Source: Bifidobacterium breve (GTDB lineage: Bacteria > Actinomycetota > Thermoleophilia > Solirubrobacterales > Solirubrobacteraceae). Taken from it: a stretch of DNA of 64,000 bases. The notes beneath the pieces were generated by a model. That model saw only the letters and a list, made by a program, of their open reading frames with translations. It did not search any database and had not been told where the DNA came from. Both the position numbers and the translations under genes were made by a program. The number at the start of each line of letters is the position of its first letter. The stretch's first letter is position 1. This document shows positions 44,524-52,947 of the stretch, piece by piece. The stretch lies in the NCBI GenBank assembly GCA_945878865.1, contig CAMCUD010000017.1, forward strand, positions 1 through 64,000, in the 5' to 3' direction.

Positions 44524-44937
44524 GTGGGCTGGGCAAGCATCCTCGACGATACCCAAGATCACATCAACGCCGTTTTACACGCGCACGATGAGGCGAGGCC
44601 GCAGAACGGATACGTTCCACCGGAGCTGCGGGAGGCGCGAGATGCCCTCCTTTCGGCATACCACCAGCTCGATGAGCTTCGGCTGGAGCTGATGCTCGAA
44701 CTGAAGGCGCAGAGAGCAGCGCTGTCTGCCGAGATCGATCGGGAGGTCAGCGAGCGAATCGCTGCCGGCCTCACTGCCTTCACCGAAGCCGTTGAGGGAC
44801 TGCACGCCGCACGGACGTCGCCCCGCTGGGGGCGGGTCGCCTTCTACAACACGCGGCAGGTCGACGCGGTCTGGGAGAAACTCGACACAGCGGTCCAAGC
44901 CCGTCGAAGCGAAGCGAGTGCCGGCATGTGGATCTGA
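44524..44937 (+). CDS. Small coiled-coil protein, paralogue of the gene at 2959
   Basis: 137 residues from GTG 44524 (MGWASILDDTQDHIN). Helical with coiled-coil potential at about 45-100 (AYHQLDELRLELMLELKAQRAA, AEIDREVSERIAAGLTAF). The C-terminus reads SPRWGRVAFYNTRQVDAVWEKLDTA. It pairs with the 2959 product in the W-x-S start, the AEID block and the VD tail. It lies between the RCC1 gene and the regulator, on the opposite strand to both. The function is unknown. Confidence 0.75.
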   Translation: MGWASILDDTQDHINAVLHAHDEARPQNGYVPPELREARDALLSAYHQLDELRLELMLELKAQRAALSAEIDREVSERIAAGLTAFTEAVEGLHAARTSPRWGRVAFYNTRQVDAVWEKLDTAVQARRSEASAGMWI

Positions 44938-45064
44938 TCAGCAGCCCGACCGGCAGCACCGTCAAGCACCTGTATCGCTCCGGTGTCCCCGGCGGCGCCG
45001 CGAACCGTTTGGGCGCCGGCGCGCGGCCTAATCTCGCCGCCCTCTTCGCGACGAGTGCTCGTGA

Positions 45065-45370
45065 TCAGGCGAGGAGTGACGGGCTGGCGCGGTAAAAGTG
45101 CTCGAGCGCGCCGCGTCGCTGGATCGTGTCGCTGAGCTCGAGGAACCCGGAGCTCACGAGCGCGCGGACGTGGTAGGAGACGGTCCCGATCGTCGGGATG
45201 TCGAGGGCGCGCTGGAGCATCACGGGGCTGAACTCCTCGCCGGTGGCGAAGAGCTCGATGATCGCGAGCTTCAGCGGGTGCAGTTGGTCCTTGGCGACGG
45301 CCTCCCAGTCGACCGCTGCTCCCTGGACCTTCTTCGCCGGCGCCTTCTTCATCTTGGTCTTCTTACTCAT
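45065..45370 (-). CDS. Winged-helix (ArsR-like) regulator
   Basis: 101 residues from ATG 45370 (MSKKTKMKKAPAKK), with a very basic leader. A helix-turn-helix follows: LKLAIIELFATGEEFSPVMLQRALD, then IGTVSYHVRALVSSGFLELSD as the recognition helix. This is the ArsR/MarR-type winged helix (SYHVRAL is typical). It has no metal-binding Cys. It probably binds DNA as a dimer; the target is unknown. The gene ends just before a short gap to the coiled-coil gene and follows a lipoprotein gene on the same strand. Confidence 0.75.
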   Translation of the reverse strand: MSKKTKMKKAPAKKVQGAAVDWEAVAKDQLHPLKLAIIELFATGEEFSPVMLQRALDIPTIGTVSYHVRALVSSGFLELSDTIQRRGALEHFYRASPSLLA

Positions 45371-45438
45371 GGCTCTACTTCGCTGGTCGCGGTCCCTTGG
45401 GCAGCAGCCGCTGACGGTCAGCGGCCCGAGACGTGTGT

Positions 45439-46011
45439 TTACCTGGCTCTCCATACGAGGTCGGTGTCTGGGTCTCCTCCGAACGGCGAGAAGATGATCT
45501 CGTCGAGCCGGCTCTTCTTCGGGATCTCCGCCCAGACGCGGCCGCGAACAGTCTTGCCGGGCCGGACCGCCGCGGGCCCAAGGTCGCCGGGCTGACCGAG
45601 GGACTGAAAGTTGGTCGAGTCGCCCGATGTGGTGAGGGCCTGGAAGTCCGCTGACGGAGTGAACGCCTGGTCGCCGGTGTTGCTGATCGTGACGGTCGCC
45701 CGTACGTAGCGGTTACCGGGCTGCGGTGAGAGGTACTGGGGGTTCTTCACGCGTCCGCGGATCGCCGAGACGCGCACCTGCAGCGTGACGTCCACGGGCT
45801 TGCCGTCGAGCGTCAGGCCCGCCGGGCTCCGGTACTCCTGCCGGTCACCCGACCGCGCCTCGCCGGCCGCCGGCGCGGCACCCGCATCGGCCGTGGCCGT
45901 GGTCTCGGTGACCGTGACCGTCTCGGTCACCGTCACCGTCTTGGTTTCCCCTGCTCCGCAGCCGATCAGGGTCAGGCACAGCACTGCGGGTCCCACCAGC
46001 TTCACTCGCAC
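45439..46011 (-). CDS. Lipoprotein, DUF4352-like
   Basis: 190 residues from ATG 46011. The lipobox LTLIGC gives Cys18, then a Thr/Val/Glu repeat linker (KTVTVTETVTVTETT). The C-terminal domain (about 75-190) has VDVTLQVRVSAIRG, NRYVRATVTISNTGDQAFTPSADFQAL and VRGRVWAEIPKKSRL. This is the immunoglobulin-like telokin/DUF4352 pattern of extracellular proteins. It is membrane anchored and probably supports interaction or stability. It is a likely operon mate of the winged-helix gene. Confidence 0.72.
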   Translation of the reverse strand: MRVKLVGPAVLCLTLIGCGAGETKTVTVTETVTVTETTATADAGAAPAAGEARSGDRQEYRSPAGLTLDGKPVDVTLQVRVSAIRGRVKNPQYLSPQPGNRYVRATVTISNTGDQAFTPSADFQALTTSGDSTNFQSLGQPGDLGPAAVRPGKTVRGRVWAEIPKKSRLDEIIFSPFGGDPDTDLVWRAR

Positions 46012-46149
46012 GACGTCTCGCCTCCGGTCCTACGGCGAGGGCCCTCTCCCGCCGCCGGATGCGTGAGTGTACGTGGACCAGTCAAGACCGGCGGCGCGTC
46101 CGGGTCCGCGCGAGTCTTCGGCGACGCGCGCATGGCCTGGGACGGCCCC

Positions 46150-48567
46150 TTATGGCGCGAGCGCGTTGTTGAAATTGCGGACCGCGGTTGTCATGGCGCC
46201 CTTCGCTCCGCCGGAGCCGGGACTTGAGGAGTCGTGTGTCAGTGCGCCGAAGAATCGTTCGCCTTCGATGCCGCCGTTCAGCGTCGGTACGACGCCACCG
46301 GTCCAATTGGGGTGCCAGTTGTCGGCGCCGGCGTACACGCTGAGCGCGACGAGATTCGGCCGCTTGGTGAACAGGTAGGTCCAGATGGTCTGGTACCAGG
46401 CCGCCGCCTGGCTGTAGCTCCAGCCGGTCGTATTCGCGGTGGTGTTGGAGAGGTCGTCTCCGTACCAGATCTTGCCTCCGACGCCCGGGGACGTCTCGTA
46501 GGCGGCGATCCCGACCTCGGTAACCGCCATCTTGGTGTGCCAGCCCTTCGCGGCCAGCCGCACCACGGAGCGGTCCCACTTCGTGCGCATGAGCCCGCCG
46601 ACGTTCGGGTTGCCGTAGGGATGAATCGTCCACGCGTCGACGTACTGATCCAGGTCGCTGACTTCGGCCTGCATGGCGTCAAGCCACTCCGATACGGATG
46701 CGTCTGAGTTGTCAGCGTCGCCGATTGCCCACACCGGAACGGTGTAGCGCAGCGCGGTGCCGATGGTCTTGGCGCGCTGTGCGTAGGCCGCGGCGTATGC
46801 CTGGCGCGACGCTCCGCTGCGCTTGTACGAGTAGGACTCCTCGTTCTCGAGCTCGACGGCCACCAGTGTGCCTGGGTGAGCCGCGCGGATTCGGTCGACT
46901 GTCTGGATCACGGCGCGCGCGTCGGTGTCCGACGTTTCGGGCTTCTCGACGAGCCAGATCGCTTTGATCCCTGCGGCCTTGTACTGGCCGATCGCGTTTG
47001 CGACGGGTGACGCCGCCGTGATGGGAAGGTCGACCGGGTCGGGCGGGGCCTCGTAGCGAACGACCTTGGCTTGGAGGTTGGTCGAGTACAGCGGTTCAGG
47101 TGGGTGCGGGTATGTCGACCCGGTGTTCTCACTGACGGCCTGGACTGCTCTGATGAACGCTCCTTCGATGGTGTTGCTCACGGTGATCGTTCGCGAAGCC
47201 GAGGTGACGGTCTGGTCAGCCCCGTTGCGCGCGACGGCAGTCAGTGTGTGCGAACCGTTGGCGAGAAGGGACGTGTCGATGCGTTCTTCGAAGGGGGAGA
47301 CCGTGTCTTCGCGGCCGATCGCCTTGCCGTCTACGAAGAACTGCACGCCGACCGTTGACGTGCCAGCCGAGGATTGGATCGCGACCTGGCCGCTGACGGT
47401 CGCGCCAGCGCTTGGGCTCGTCAGGGTCGCCGACGGTGCCGCGGACGTCGGTGTCACGGGCGCTGACGCTCGGATGCTCGTCCCGTTCGCGTTGGAGGCG
47501 TACACGAGCGCGCGGAGCGGCTTGCCTTGGGTCTGCGCGATCGGGGTGTAGGTCGCTGAGGTCGCGCCGGGGATGGTCTTGCAGTGCTGCGAGTTGTACG
47601 CGGGGTTCGGCTCGCACCGCTGCCACCGGTATGCGTAGGTCGTAGGTGACGCTGTCCAGGTGCCGTTCGTCGTGGCGTAGCCGCTGCCGGCCGCTGACAG
47701 GACCGGGGCCGCGGTTGACTCCGGCACGCCGGCTCTCAGACCGAGGGTGCGGTGCGTACTGATCGTCGACGCCGTCAAGGCCGTGTTGTAGATGGCGAAG
47801 TCGTCGATCACCCCTGTGAACGGGCGCTCAATGGTCGGGTCAGTGCGGCTGGGCTGGAGTCCTCCGAGCATGAGCGGGTTGCTTGATCGGCCGACCGGCG
47901 ATGCGATGGTCGTTGTCGCCACGAGCGATCCGTCGACGTAGAGCTTCATCGTCGTCCCGTCGCTCGTGGCGGCGATCATGTGCGCTACTCCCGGCGTGAT
48001 GTTCCCGCCAGTCGCAGCCCAATGAGTGGTCTCCCAGTACCCGTCGCCTTGATAGCCGCCCTGGTTCCAGTCCTGCCTGACGCTGGCCCGATTGACGCCG
48101 CCGTCGTTGACGATCGCCAGTGACCAGCCGCCGACGTACTGGTCGTACTTCGAGGCGATCACGCGTGGCGTCGCGTCGACGGCCGGAACGTTGACCCATG
48201 TCTCAACGGTCCACGGCAGCGTCTCCAGGAACGAGAAGTCGGTCGGGTTTGCTGCGCGGCCAACGGTGTCCGTCAGAAACAGCGATGGATCGGTCGTCCC
48301 ACCGATGAGAGGGGCTCTGCCGGATTCGAACTCCGCCCAGTCAAGCGGGGCTTGGACTTCAGAGCCGAAGGTCAGGGTCTTGCCCCCCTTGGCGTCGGGG
48401 GTCGTCGCCGGTGTTCCCGTTGTCGTGGCCAGGCGCCAGTAGGACTGAAGGCCCTGGGTACCCATGACCGTGCTGGCATAGTCGGCGGACGCCGCGGCGG
48501 GCCCGGTTGCGGCGATGGCTGCAGCGACCGCGAACGCGGCGAGGGCTCTGGCGTAGGCAGACGGCAC
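46150..48567 (-). CDS. Secreted LamG plus glycosidase-like protein
   Basis: 805 residues from ATG 48567. The signal peptide ends near AAASADYA (about residue 30). Residues about 40-265 are a LamG/concanavalin domain: DYASTVMGTQGLQSYWRL, PWTVETWVNV, MKLYVDGSLV, PFTGVIDDFAIYNTAL. Two Ig-like linkers follow (about 275-470). The C-terminal about 330 residues read as a TIM-barrel: YKAAGIKAIWLVEKP, LVAVELENEES, YVDAWTIHPYGNP, MAVTEVGIAAYET, with Glu residues at the two expected acid positions (ELEN, TEVG). It may degrade a polysaccharide. The substrate is unknown. Confidence 0.8.
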   Translation of the reverse strand: MPSAYARALAAFAVAAAIAATGPAAASADYASTVMGTQGLQSYWRLATTTGTPATTPDAKGGKTLTFGSEVQAPLDWAEFESGRAPLIGGTTDPSLFLTDTVGRAANPTDFSFLETLPWTVETWVNVPAVDATPRVIASKYDQYVGGWSLAIVNDGGVNRASVRQDWNQGGYQGDGYWETTHWAATGGNITPGVAHMIAATSDGTTMKLYVDGSLVATTTIASPVGRSSNPLMLGGLQPSRTDPTIERPFTGVIDDFAIYNTALTASTISTHRTLGLRAGVPESTAAPVLSAAGSGYATTNGTWTASPTTYAYRWQRCEPNPAYNSQHCKTIPGATSATYTPIAQTQGKPLRALVYASNANGTSIRASAPVTPTSAAPSATLTSPSAGATVSGQVAIQSSAGTSTVGVQFFVDGKAIGREDTVSPFEERIDTSLLANGSHTLTAVARNGADQTVTSASRTITVSNTIEGAFIRAVQAVSENTGSTYPHPPEPLYSTNLQAKVVRYEAPPDPVDLPITAASPVANAIGQYKAAGIKAIWLVEKPETSDTDARAVIQTVDRIRAAHPGTLVAVELENEESYSYKRSGASRQAYAAAYAQRAKTIGTALRYTVPVWAIGDADNSDASVSEWLDAMQAEVSDLDQYVDAWTIHPYGNPNVGGLMRTKWDRSVVRLAAKGWHTKMAVTEVGIAAYETSPGVGGKIWYGDDLSNTTANTTGWSYSQAAAWYQTIWTYLFTKRPNLVALSVYAGADNWHPNWTGGVVPTLNGGIEGERFFGALTHDSSSPGSGGAKGAMTTAVRNFNNALAP

Positions 48568-48684
48568 AGATCACTTCCTCGATGGCTGGATGCACCAGAG
48601 CGTTACTCAGCTCTTCTTGTGCGAGCACGGAAGTCCTATCAAACCGTGAGGATCCGATGTAACGAATTGCTGCCGCATGGTTCA

Positions 48685-50574
48685 ATGCTTGGTATTCCAC
48701 TTCTTGGTCGCAGGAACCTCGCTTCCGCGGCGCGCCTCGGCATGGTGGTTGTGGTCGCTCTCATGTGCAGCCCGCTACCGGTCGCTGACGCCGCCCTCGC
48801 CCCATGGGCCACTCCGGCCTCGCCGCTTGCGCCGGCCTTTGACGGCTCGACTGGTGACGTATCACTGGCGAGCAGCCTGACCGGAGCCGGCTTGGCCGCA
48901 TGGACCGCTGACGACGGCACACCCGCGGTTCAAATCGCTCGTCGATCGCCCGGCGGCGAGTTTGAGGCTCCCATCACCCTGACGGCGTCAGCCGCCTCCG
49001 AGCCCCAGGCGGCAATCGGCCCATCCGGGGACGGCGTGGTCGTCTGGACGGAGTTTCTCGACGGCCACAATGTCGTTCGGGCGGCCCTCGTACCGCCCTC
49101 CGGGGACCTCGGCGCACCGCAGACCCTTTCGCCGACACGCACGGACTCCTCCGAGCCCGCGGTGGCCGCCGGCCCCGACGGCGCAGCACTCGCCGCATGG
49201 AAGTCCCGAGACTCCGGCGACGACATCATCCAGGCGGCGTACCGGCCGGCGGGCGCCGCCGAATTCGGTCCGCGAACGGAGGTCTCTGACGCTGGCCGGT
49301 CGTCTCGCGAGCCGCAGGTCGCGCTCGGTACACGTCGTGGGGCGATCGTGTGGTTGCGCGATAACGGGGGCCCGGCGGTCGCCCAAGGCGCCGGCGTCAG
49401 TCCGACCGGGCAGGTCCAGGCACCTACCGGGCTCTCCTCATCAAGCCTGGACGCGTCAAGCGCTCGCGTCGCCGCAGACGCCGACGGTAACGCGACGGCC
49501 GTGTGGTCTGAGCGAGGCCTGTCGGGCTCCAGCGTGCACACCGCTCACGCGTCCAACGGTTCCTCCTTCGAGCCCAGTGAAATCGTCACGAGCGACGGCC
49601 GTACCCCGCGCGTTGCCGTATCGGCCGCAGGTACGACTGCGATTGCGTGGCTGAACGACGAGGGCCTTCGCGTCCAAACGACGTCTCTCAGCGGTGCGCC
49701 GGCCGCATCACTGCCGGCCACTCCCCCGCTCGCGGTCGGAGACGTGCTGATGGATCCCGAGATCTCCGTGGCTGACGATGGTGCCGCGGCCGCGGTGTGG
49801 ACGCTTGTGTCGTCCTCCGCCGCGTTCTCCGTGCAGGCATCCACGAGGACACGGGCCACCGGGTTTGGCCCGGCGGCCAACCTCTCAGATCCCCGGTCGA
49901 AGGCGAGCAACCCTCGCGTGTCTATGACCGCGACCGGATCGCTGACCGCTGCCTGGGACGAGCTGCGCGCGGGCCGCTGGACCGCCCAGACGGTGAGGAC
50001 GACCAACCCGCCGACGATGCTGCGCGCACCGACGATCTCCGGCCAGCCCACCCTGGGACAGACCCTGACGTGCGCGCCCGGGCTGGCAACAGATGCGACG
50101 CGCATCGCCGTCGGGTGGACGCGCGATGACGGCAGTCGGCGAGACGGTGCCGACTTCCGCGTCGCAGCCGCGGATGTAGGCCACGCCGTTCGGTGCGAGG
50201 TCACGGCAATCAACCGCTACGGCGAGGACACCGCGACCAGTGACGCGGTGCGCATCACGCCCGCAGATGTGCAACCGGCGTCGCACCCGCCCGCCCGGAT
50301 TGGTGCGCCGCGCGTGCTGTCTCGCCCGCGGCTGAGCGGCGTCCCGCGCGTCGGCAGAACACTTCGTTGCCGTGCCGGTACGTTCGCAGACGCGACGCGC
50401 CGCAAACGCGCATGGCTGCGCAATGGCCGGGTCATCCCCGGTGCTTCTCGCAGCACCTACCGACTCACCAGCCGGGACCGTGGCACGCGTGTGAGCTGCA
50501 GGACCACAGGGGTCGGGCCCGGCGGCTCGACCGCGAGCACATCGCGTAGAGCGCTCGTCCGCGCGCGCAAGTAA
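48685..50574 (+). CDS. Secreted beta-propeller/Ig-like protein
   Basis: 629 residues from ATG 48685 (MLGIPLLGRRNLASAARLGM). Signal core VVVVALMCSPLPVADA, cleaved about residue 35. From about 50 to 400 there are recurring units of the form SEPQAAIGPSGDGVVVWTE, SEPAVAAGPDGAALAAWKS and ASSARVAADADGNATAVWSE, about 50-55 residues apart, like a sialidase/BNR-type propeller. The C-terminal region (about 430-629) holds two Ig-like blocks with LGQTLTCAPG and VGRTLRCRAG, as in bacterial surface proteins. It diverges from the LamG gene, and both are probably surface cargo. Confidence 0.7.
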   Translation: MLGIPLLGRRNLASAARLGMVVVVALMCSPLPVADAALAPWATPASPLAPAFDGSTGDVSLASSLTGAGLAAWTADDGTPAVQIARRSPGGEFEAPITLTASAASEPQAAIGPSGDGVVVWTEFLDGHNVVRAALVPPSGDLGAPQTLSPTRTDSSEPAVAAGPDGAALAAWKSRDSGDDIIQAAYRPAGAAEFGPRTEVSDAGRSSREPQVALGTRRGAIVWLRDNGGPAVAQGAGVSPTGQVQAPTGLSSSSLDASSARVAADADGNATAVWSERGLSGSSVHTAHASNGSSFEPSEIVTSDGRTPRVAVSAAGTTAIAWLNDEGLRVQTTSLSGAPAASLPATPPLAVGDVLMDPEISVADDGAAAAVWTLVSSSAAFSVQASTRTRATGFGPAANLSDPRSKASNPRVSMTATGSLTAAWDELRAGRWTAQTVRTTNPPTMLRAPTISGQPTLGQTLTCAPGLATDATRIAVGWTRDDGSRRDGADFRVAAADVGHAVRCEVTAINRYGEDTATSDAVRITPADVQPASHPPARIGAPRVLSRPRLSGVPRVGRTLRCRAGTFADATRRKRAWLRNGRVIPGASRSTYRLTSRDRGTRVSCRTTGVGPGGSTASTSRRALVRARK

Positions 50575-50611
50575 CCCGGCCTGCCCTGCACGGCCCGCCC
50601 GTCTGGCTGGT

Positions 50612-50893
50612 TCAGACGAGCGCGGCGAGCGTATGAACGATCGCCCAGAAGCACAGGGCGTTCTCGTCGAACGCGGCGTCATCCGTCGCGGCGATGAAGG
50701 TGTGCTCAACGATGTCGCCGCCGGGCGGGTTCAGGGAGAGGTGCCAGCCGGCGGGGCTGGCATCGAGTGTGCCGACGTCTGCCCCGTTGACCAGGACGCT
50801 CATGCGCCGCGCGTTCGGAGGCTGGGTGTCGGCGGGCCGGAACCGCAGCGAGTCGACGCCGTCGGGCCATGAGACAAGATCGCTGATGTTCAT
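50612..50893 (-). CDS. 93-residue protein, last gene of the 52.8 kb operon
   Basis: Starts ATG 50893 (MNISDLVSWPDGVDSLRF), overlapping the HNH stop in an ATGA. Mixed strands and helices (SVLVNGADVGTLDASPAGWHLSL, EHTFIAATDDAAFDENALCFWAIVHTLA). There is no signal or membrane segment. No family is recognised. Coupling to an HNH nuclease gene could mean an immunity or regulator protein, which is only a guess. Confidence 0.6.
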   Translation of the reverse strand: MNISDLVSWPDGVDSLRFRPADTQPPNARRMSVLVNGADVGTLDASPAGWHLSLNPPGGDIVEHTFIAATDDAAFDENALCFWAIVHTLAALV

Positions 50894-51414
50894 GCGGGCG
50901 CCTCTCCTGGGGGCTGGGTGTCCGGGTAGTGGCGCTCGATGAGGTACATGAGGCCGAGGCGCTCGGCGAACTGCAGCGCGGCCTCGGGAATGCGGGAACG
51001 GGGAACGGGCTTGAACTTCACGGTGTGTCGGGGGTGGCAGCGGTTCTCGGTCATCTGCGAGCAGAGCGCCATCCCGTTGACGGGGTCCCAGACCAGGGAG
51101 CCCTTGGGAGCGCCGGTCTGGCGTTCGATGCGCTTGAGGATCTCCTTGGGCACGATGTGATGCGCGTCGAGCTCGACGCGCGGGTTGCGCGCACGGTGCC
51201 CGCACGCCGCGCATGTCCGGCCGCGTTTGACGACCCGCTCGAAGGCCTCGGCGGCGCGACGCTCGTCAGCGGTCATCTTCATCGCTGCGGCGCGGGCTTG
51301 CGGGGCGCGCTCCTTCGGGGTCGCGTTCAGGCGGGATCGGGGCTTGCCGAACGTCGAGCCGCGCTGCAGCGACTTCTTGCCCGGGCCCAGGCCCGTGCGG
51401 CGTTCGAGCGTCAT
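50890..51414 (-). CDS. HNH endonuclease-like protein
   Basis: 174 residues from ATG 51414 (MTLERRTGLGPGKKSLQ), overlapping the preceding stop in an ATGA. The N-terminal about 45 residues are very basic. The HNH core lies at about 70-135: CAACGHRARNPRVELDAHHIVPKEIL (zinc Cys pair and HH), VNGMALCSQ (Asn), then Cys and CHPRHTVKF (final His). It should nick or cut DNA. The long basic leader may hold it on DNA. It could serve as a homing, restriction or packaging-type nuclease on the element. Confidence 0.82.
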   Translation of the reverse strand: MTLERRTGLGPGKKSLQRGSTFGKPRSRLNATPKERAPQARAAAMKMTADERRAAEAFERVVKRGRTCAACGHRARNPRVELDAHHIVPKEILKRIERQTGAPKGSLVWDPVNGMALCSQMTENRCHPRHTVKFKPVPRSRIPEAALQFAERLGLMYLIERHYPDTQPPGEAPA

Positions 51415-51917
51415 GCGGCGAACCGGTCGACGGCGTGTGCGATCTCCTCGATGCGGATCGACGCGTTGAGCAGCGTCTGGTAGCTGGAGATCTTGCGGTC
51501 GAGCAGGTCCCGGTGCTCGGTGGCGTCTCGGAGCGCGTCTTGGGCGTCTTCGTGGGCGGCGCGCAGGCTCTCCAGGCGGAACTCGACGCTGGCCTCGCGC
51601 ACCTCCTTCGTCCGTTTCGTGTCGCCGGTGGACGCGAGGAGACGGTTTCGCTCGTTGACGTACGCGCGGCGTGCGAGCTTGGCGATCCTGCGGCGCTCGC
51701 GGACGAGGGCGTGCGCGAGCTCGAGCTGCCGGGTCAGTTCGCCGACGTGCGACCGCAGGGCGAGGACGGAGAGGTCCTCGTCCTCGTCGTGCGCGATCCA
51801 AGTCAGGTCGTCGGCGATCGCGACATCGGGGTCGCGGAGGTCAACGACGACAGCGTCGTGAGTGGTGTGGCTCATCACCGGGCGGATGGGATCAGCGTCC
51901 GGGGGGCGCACAGTCAT
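51411..51917 (-). CDS. Coiled-coil protein in the 52.8 kb operon
   Basis: 168 residues if read from ATG 51917, which overlaps the upstream stop (ATGA) and has GGAGG 4 nt upstream. A second start, ATG 51875 (MSHTTHDAVVV), lies 23 nt after a GCGCCCCCCGG element and gives 154 residues. Both may be used. The centre is helical and charged with long coiled-coil potential (LELAHALVRERRRIAKLARRAYVNERNRLL; ESLRAAHEDAQDALRDATEHRDLLDRKI). It ends before the HNH gene. The function is unknown; it may form a complex with its operon mates. Confidence 0.68.
   Translation of the reverse strand: MTVRPPDADPIRPVMSHTTHDAVVVDLRDPDVAIADDLTWIAHDEDEDLSVLALRSHVGELTRQLELAHALVRERRRIAKLARRAYVNERNRLLASTGDTKRTKEVREASVEFRLESLRAAHEDAQDALRDATEHRDLLDRKISSYQTLLNASIRIEEIAHAVDRFAA
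51899..51909 (-). promoter_or_regulatory. GCGCCCCCCGG element within the coiled-coil gene start region
   Basis: On the minus strand the motif lies 8 bases after the start of ATG 51917 and ends 23 nt before ATG 51875. It therefore points to the downstream ATG as an independent start for the coiled-coil, HNH and 93-residue genes. Confidence 0.5.
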
Positions 51918-52846
51918 GACGCCTCCAGGGCGGGGAACCAGCGCCACAGCCACCGGGTCGCGTGCCGCTGACCGCCAGGGTGCCTCTCCGGGGTCGCGAG
52001 CGCGACGGGGGTCGGGTCGCAGCGCAGCAGCGCGCCGACGGGCAGCGTCTTGACCTGGCGTAGCCGCACGAACGTGGTGATGTGCGTCGAGCCGAGCGGC
52101 GCCAGGTAGACCCGGTCGCCCTCGCGTGCCGCGTCGGGCCGGCGGTAGACGAACAGCTCGATGAGCCCGCGCGAGCGCGGCGCGGTGTCGAGCACGTCCG
52201 GTTCGACGTTCAGGACGATGTCGCCGCAGCCCTCCCCCACCGCCGGCCGTTCCCGGGCACCTCGTCGCTCGGGCGGCACGTACGCGGGCGGATGCACCTC
52301 GTCCGGGCTCGGCGGGTCGACAGCGGCCAGGTGCGACAGGGCGAGCCGGGCGGGCCGGCCGACGGACAGGTCGGCGCGGCACCGCACCCACGCCCCCGGG
52401 TGCCCGCCGGGAGGTAGCAGCCGGGCGTCGAGCGGGACGGGCCTGGCCGGGTGCCACTCGGGGAGCACGAGAATCGCGACGCCGTCGACGATCTCCTCGA
52501 CGTGCGCAACGGTCGCGTACTTGCGCTCGCCGACCCACCCGACGAACTGCACGTGGGTCCCCTGCCCGTCAGCGCGACGCTGCAGCAGCCAACTGGCCGC
52601 CACGCTTTTGTCGACAGGGCCGGTCGGCTCGTCGCGGCGGCACCGCACCTGCCCGTCCTCATCAGGGCGTGCGCGGACGGTCAGCGGCCACTCGGACTTG
52701 CGCTTGTCGCGCTTGCGCGGGAAGAACCGCATCCCCTCCCGGATCACAAGCGGATGCGGAGGGAGCCCGAACCCGTTGTCGTGGACCTGCTCGGGTGGGG
52801 TGAGCGGTCGCGTGTGCTTTATGAAGGCTTTTCCGGCTCCGGCCAT
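51914..52846 (-). CDS. Unknown protein, first gene of the 52.8 kb operon
   Basis: 310 residues from ATG 52846 (MAGAGKAFIKHTRP). Rich in Arg, Pro and His, with beta-type stretches (VRARPDEDGQVRCRRDEP, VQFVGWVGERKYATVAHVEEIVDGVAILVLPEW, ELFVYRRPDAAREGDRVYLAPLG). There is no membrane segment. No family is recognised. A GCGCCCCCCGG element lies 22 nt upstream and there is no Shine-Dalgarno. It heads a chain of four overlapping genes that ends with an HNH nuclease and a 93-residue protein, so it may belong to a multi-part DNA-processing or defence unit. Confidence 0.65.
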   Translation of the reverse strand: MAGAGKAFIKHTRPLTPPEQVHDNGFGLPPHPLVIREGMRFFPRKRDKRKSEWPLTVRARPDEDGQVRCRRDEPTGPVDKSVAASWLLQRRADGQGTHVQFVGWVGERKYATVAHVEEIVDGVAILVLPEWHPARPVPLDARLLPPGGHPGAWVRCRADLSVGRPARLALSHLAAVDPPSPDEVHPPAYVPPERRGARERPAVGEGCGDIVLNVEPDVLDTAPRSRGLIELFVYRRPDAAREGDRVYLAPLGSTHITTFVRLRQVKTLPVGALLRCDPTPVALATPERHPGGQRHATRWLWRWFPALEAS

Positions 52847-52868
52847 GAGCGCCGCATGGTCACGTCAG

Positions 52869-52879
52869 CCGGGGGGCGC
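52869..52879 (-). promoter_or_regulatory. GCGCCCCCCGG element at the head of the 52.8 kb operon
   Basis: The minus-strand copy ends 22 nt before ATG 52846. It lies in the 100-bp gap after the TcmP-like gene, so the operon has its own control separate from the tcm pair. Confidence 0.55.
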
Positions 52880-52947
52880 CGACGCGAGCTTGGCGCTCGC
52901 CGACAGCCGCGTTGGGCGCGTCGCGGACTGGTCGACTTCTCCTGCTG

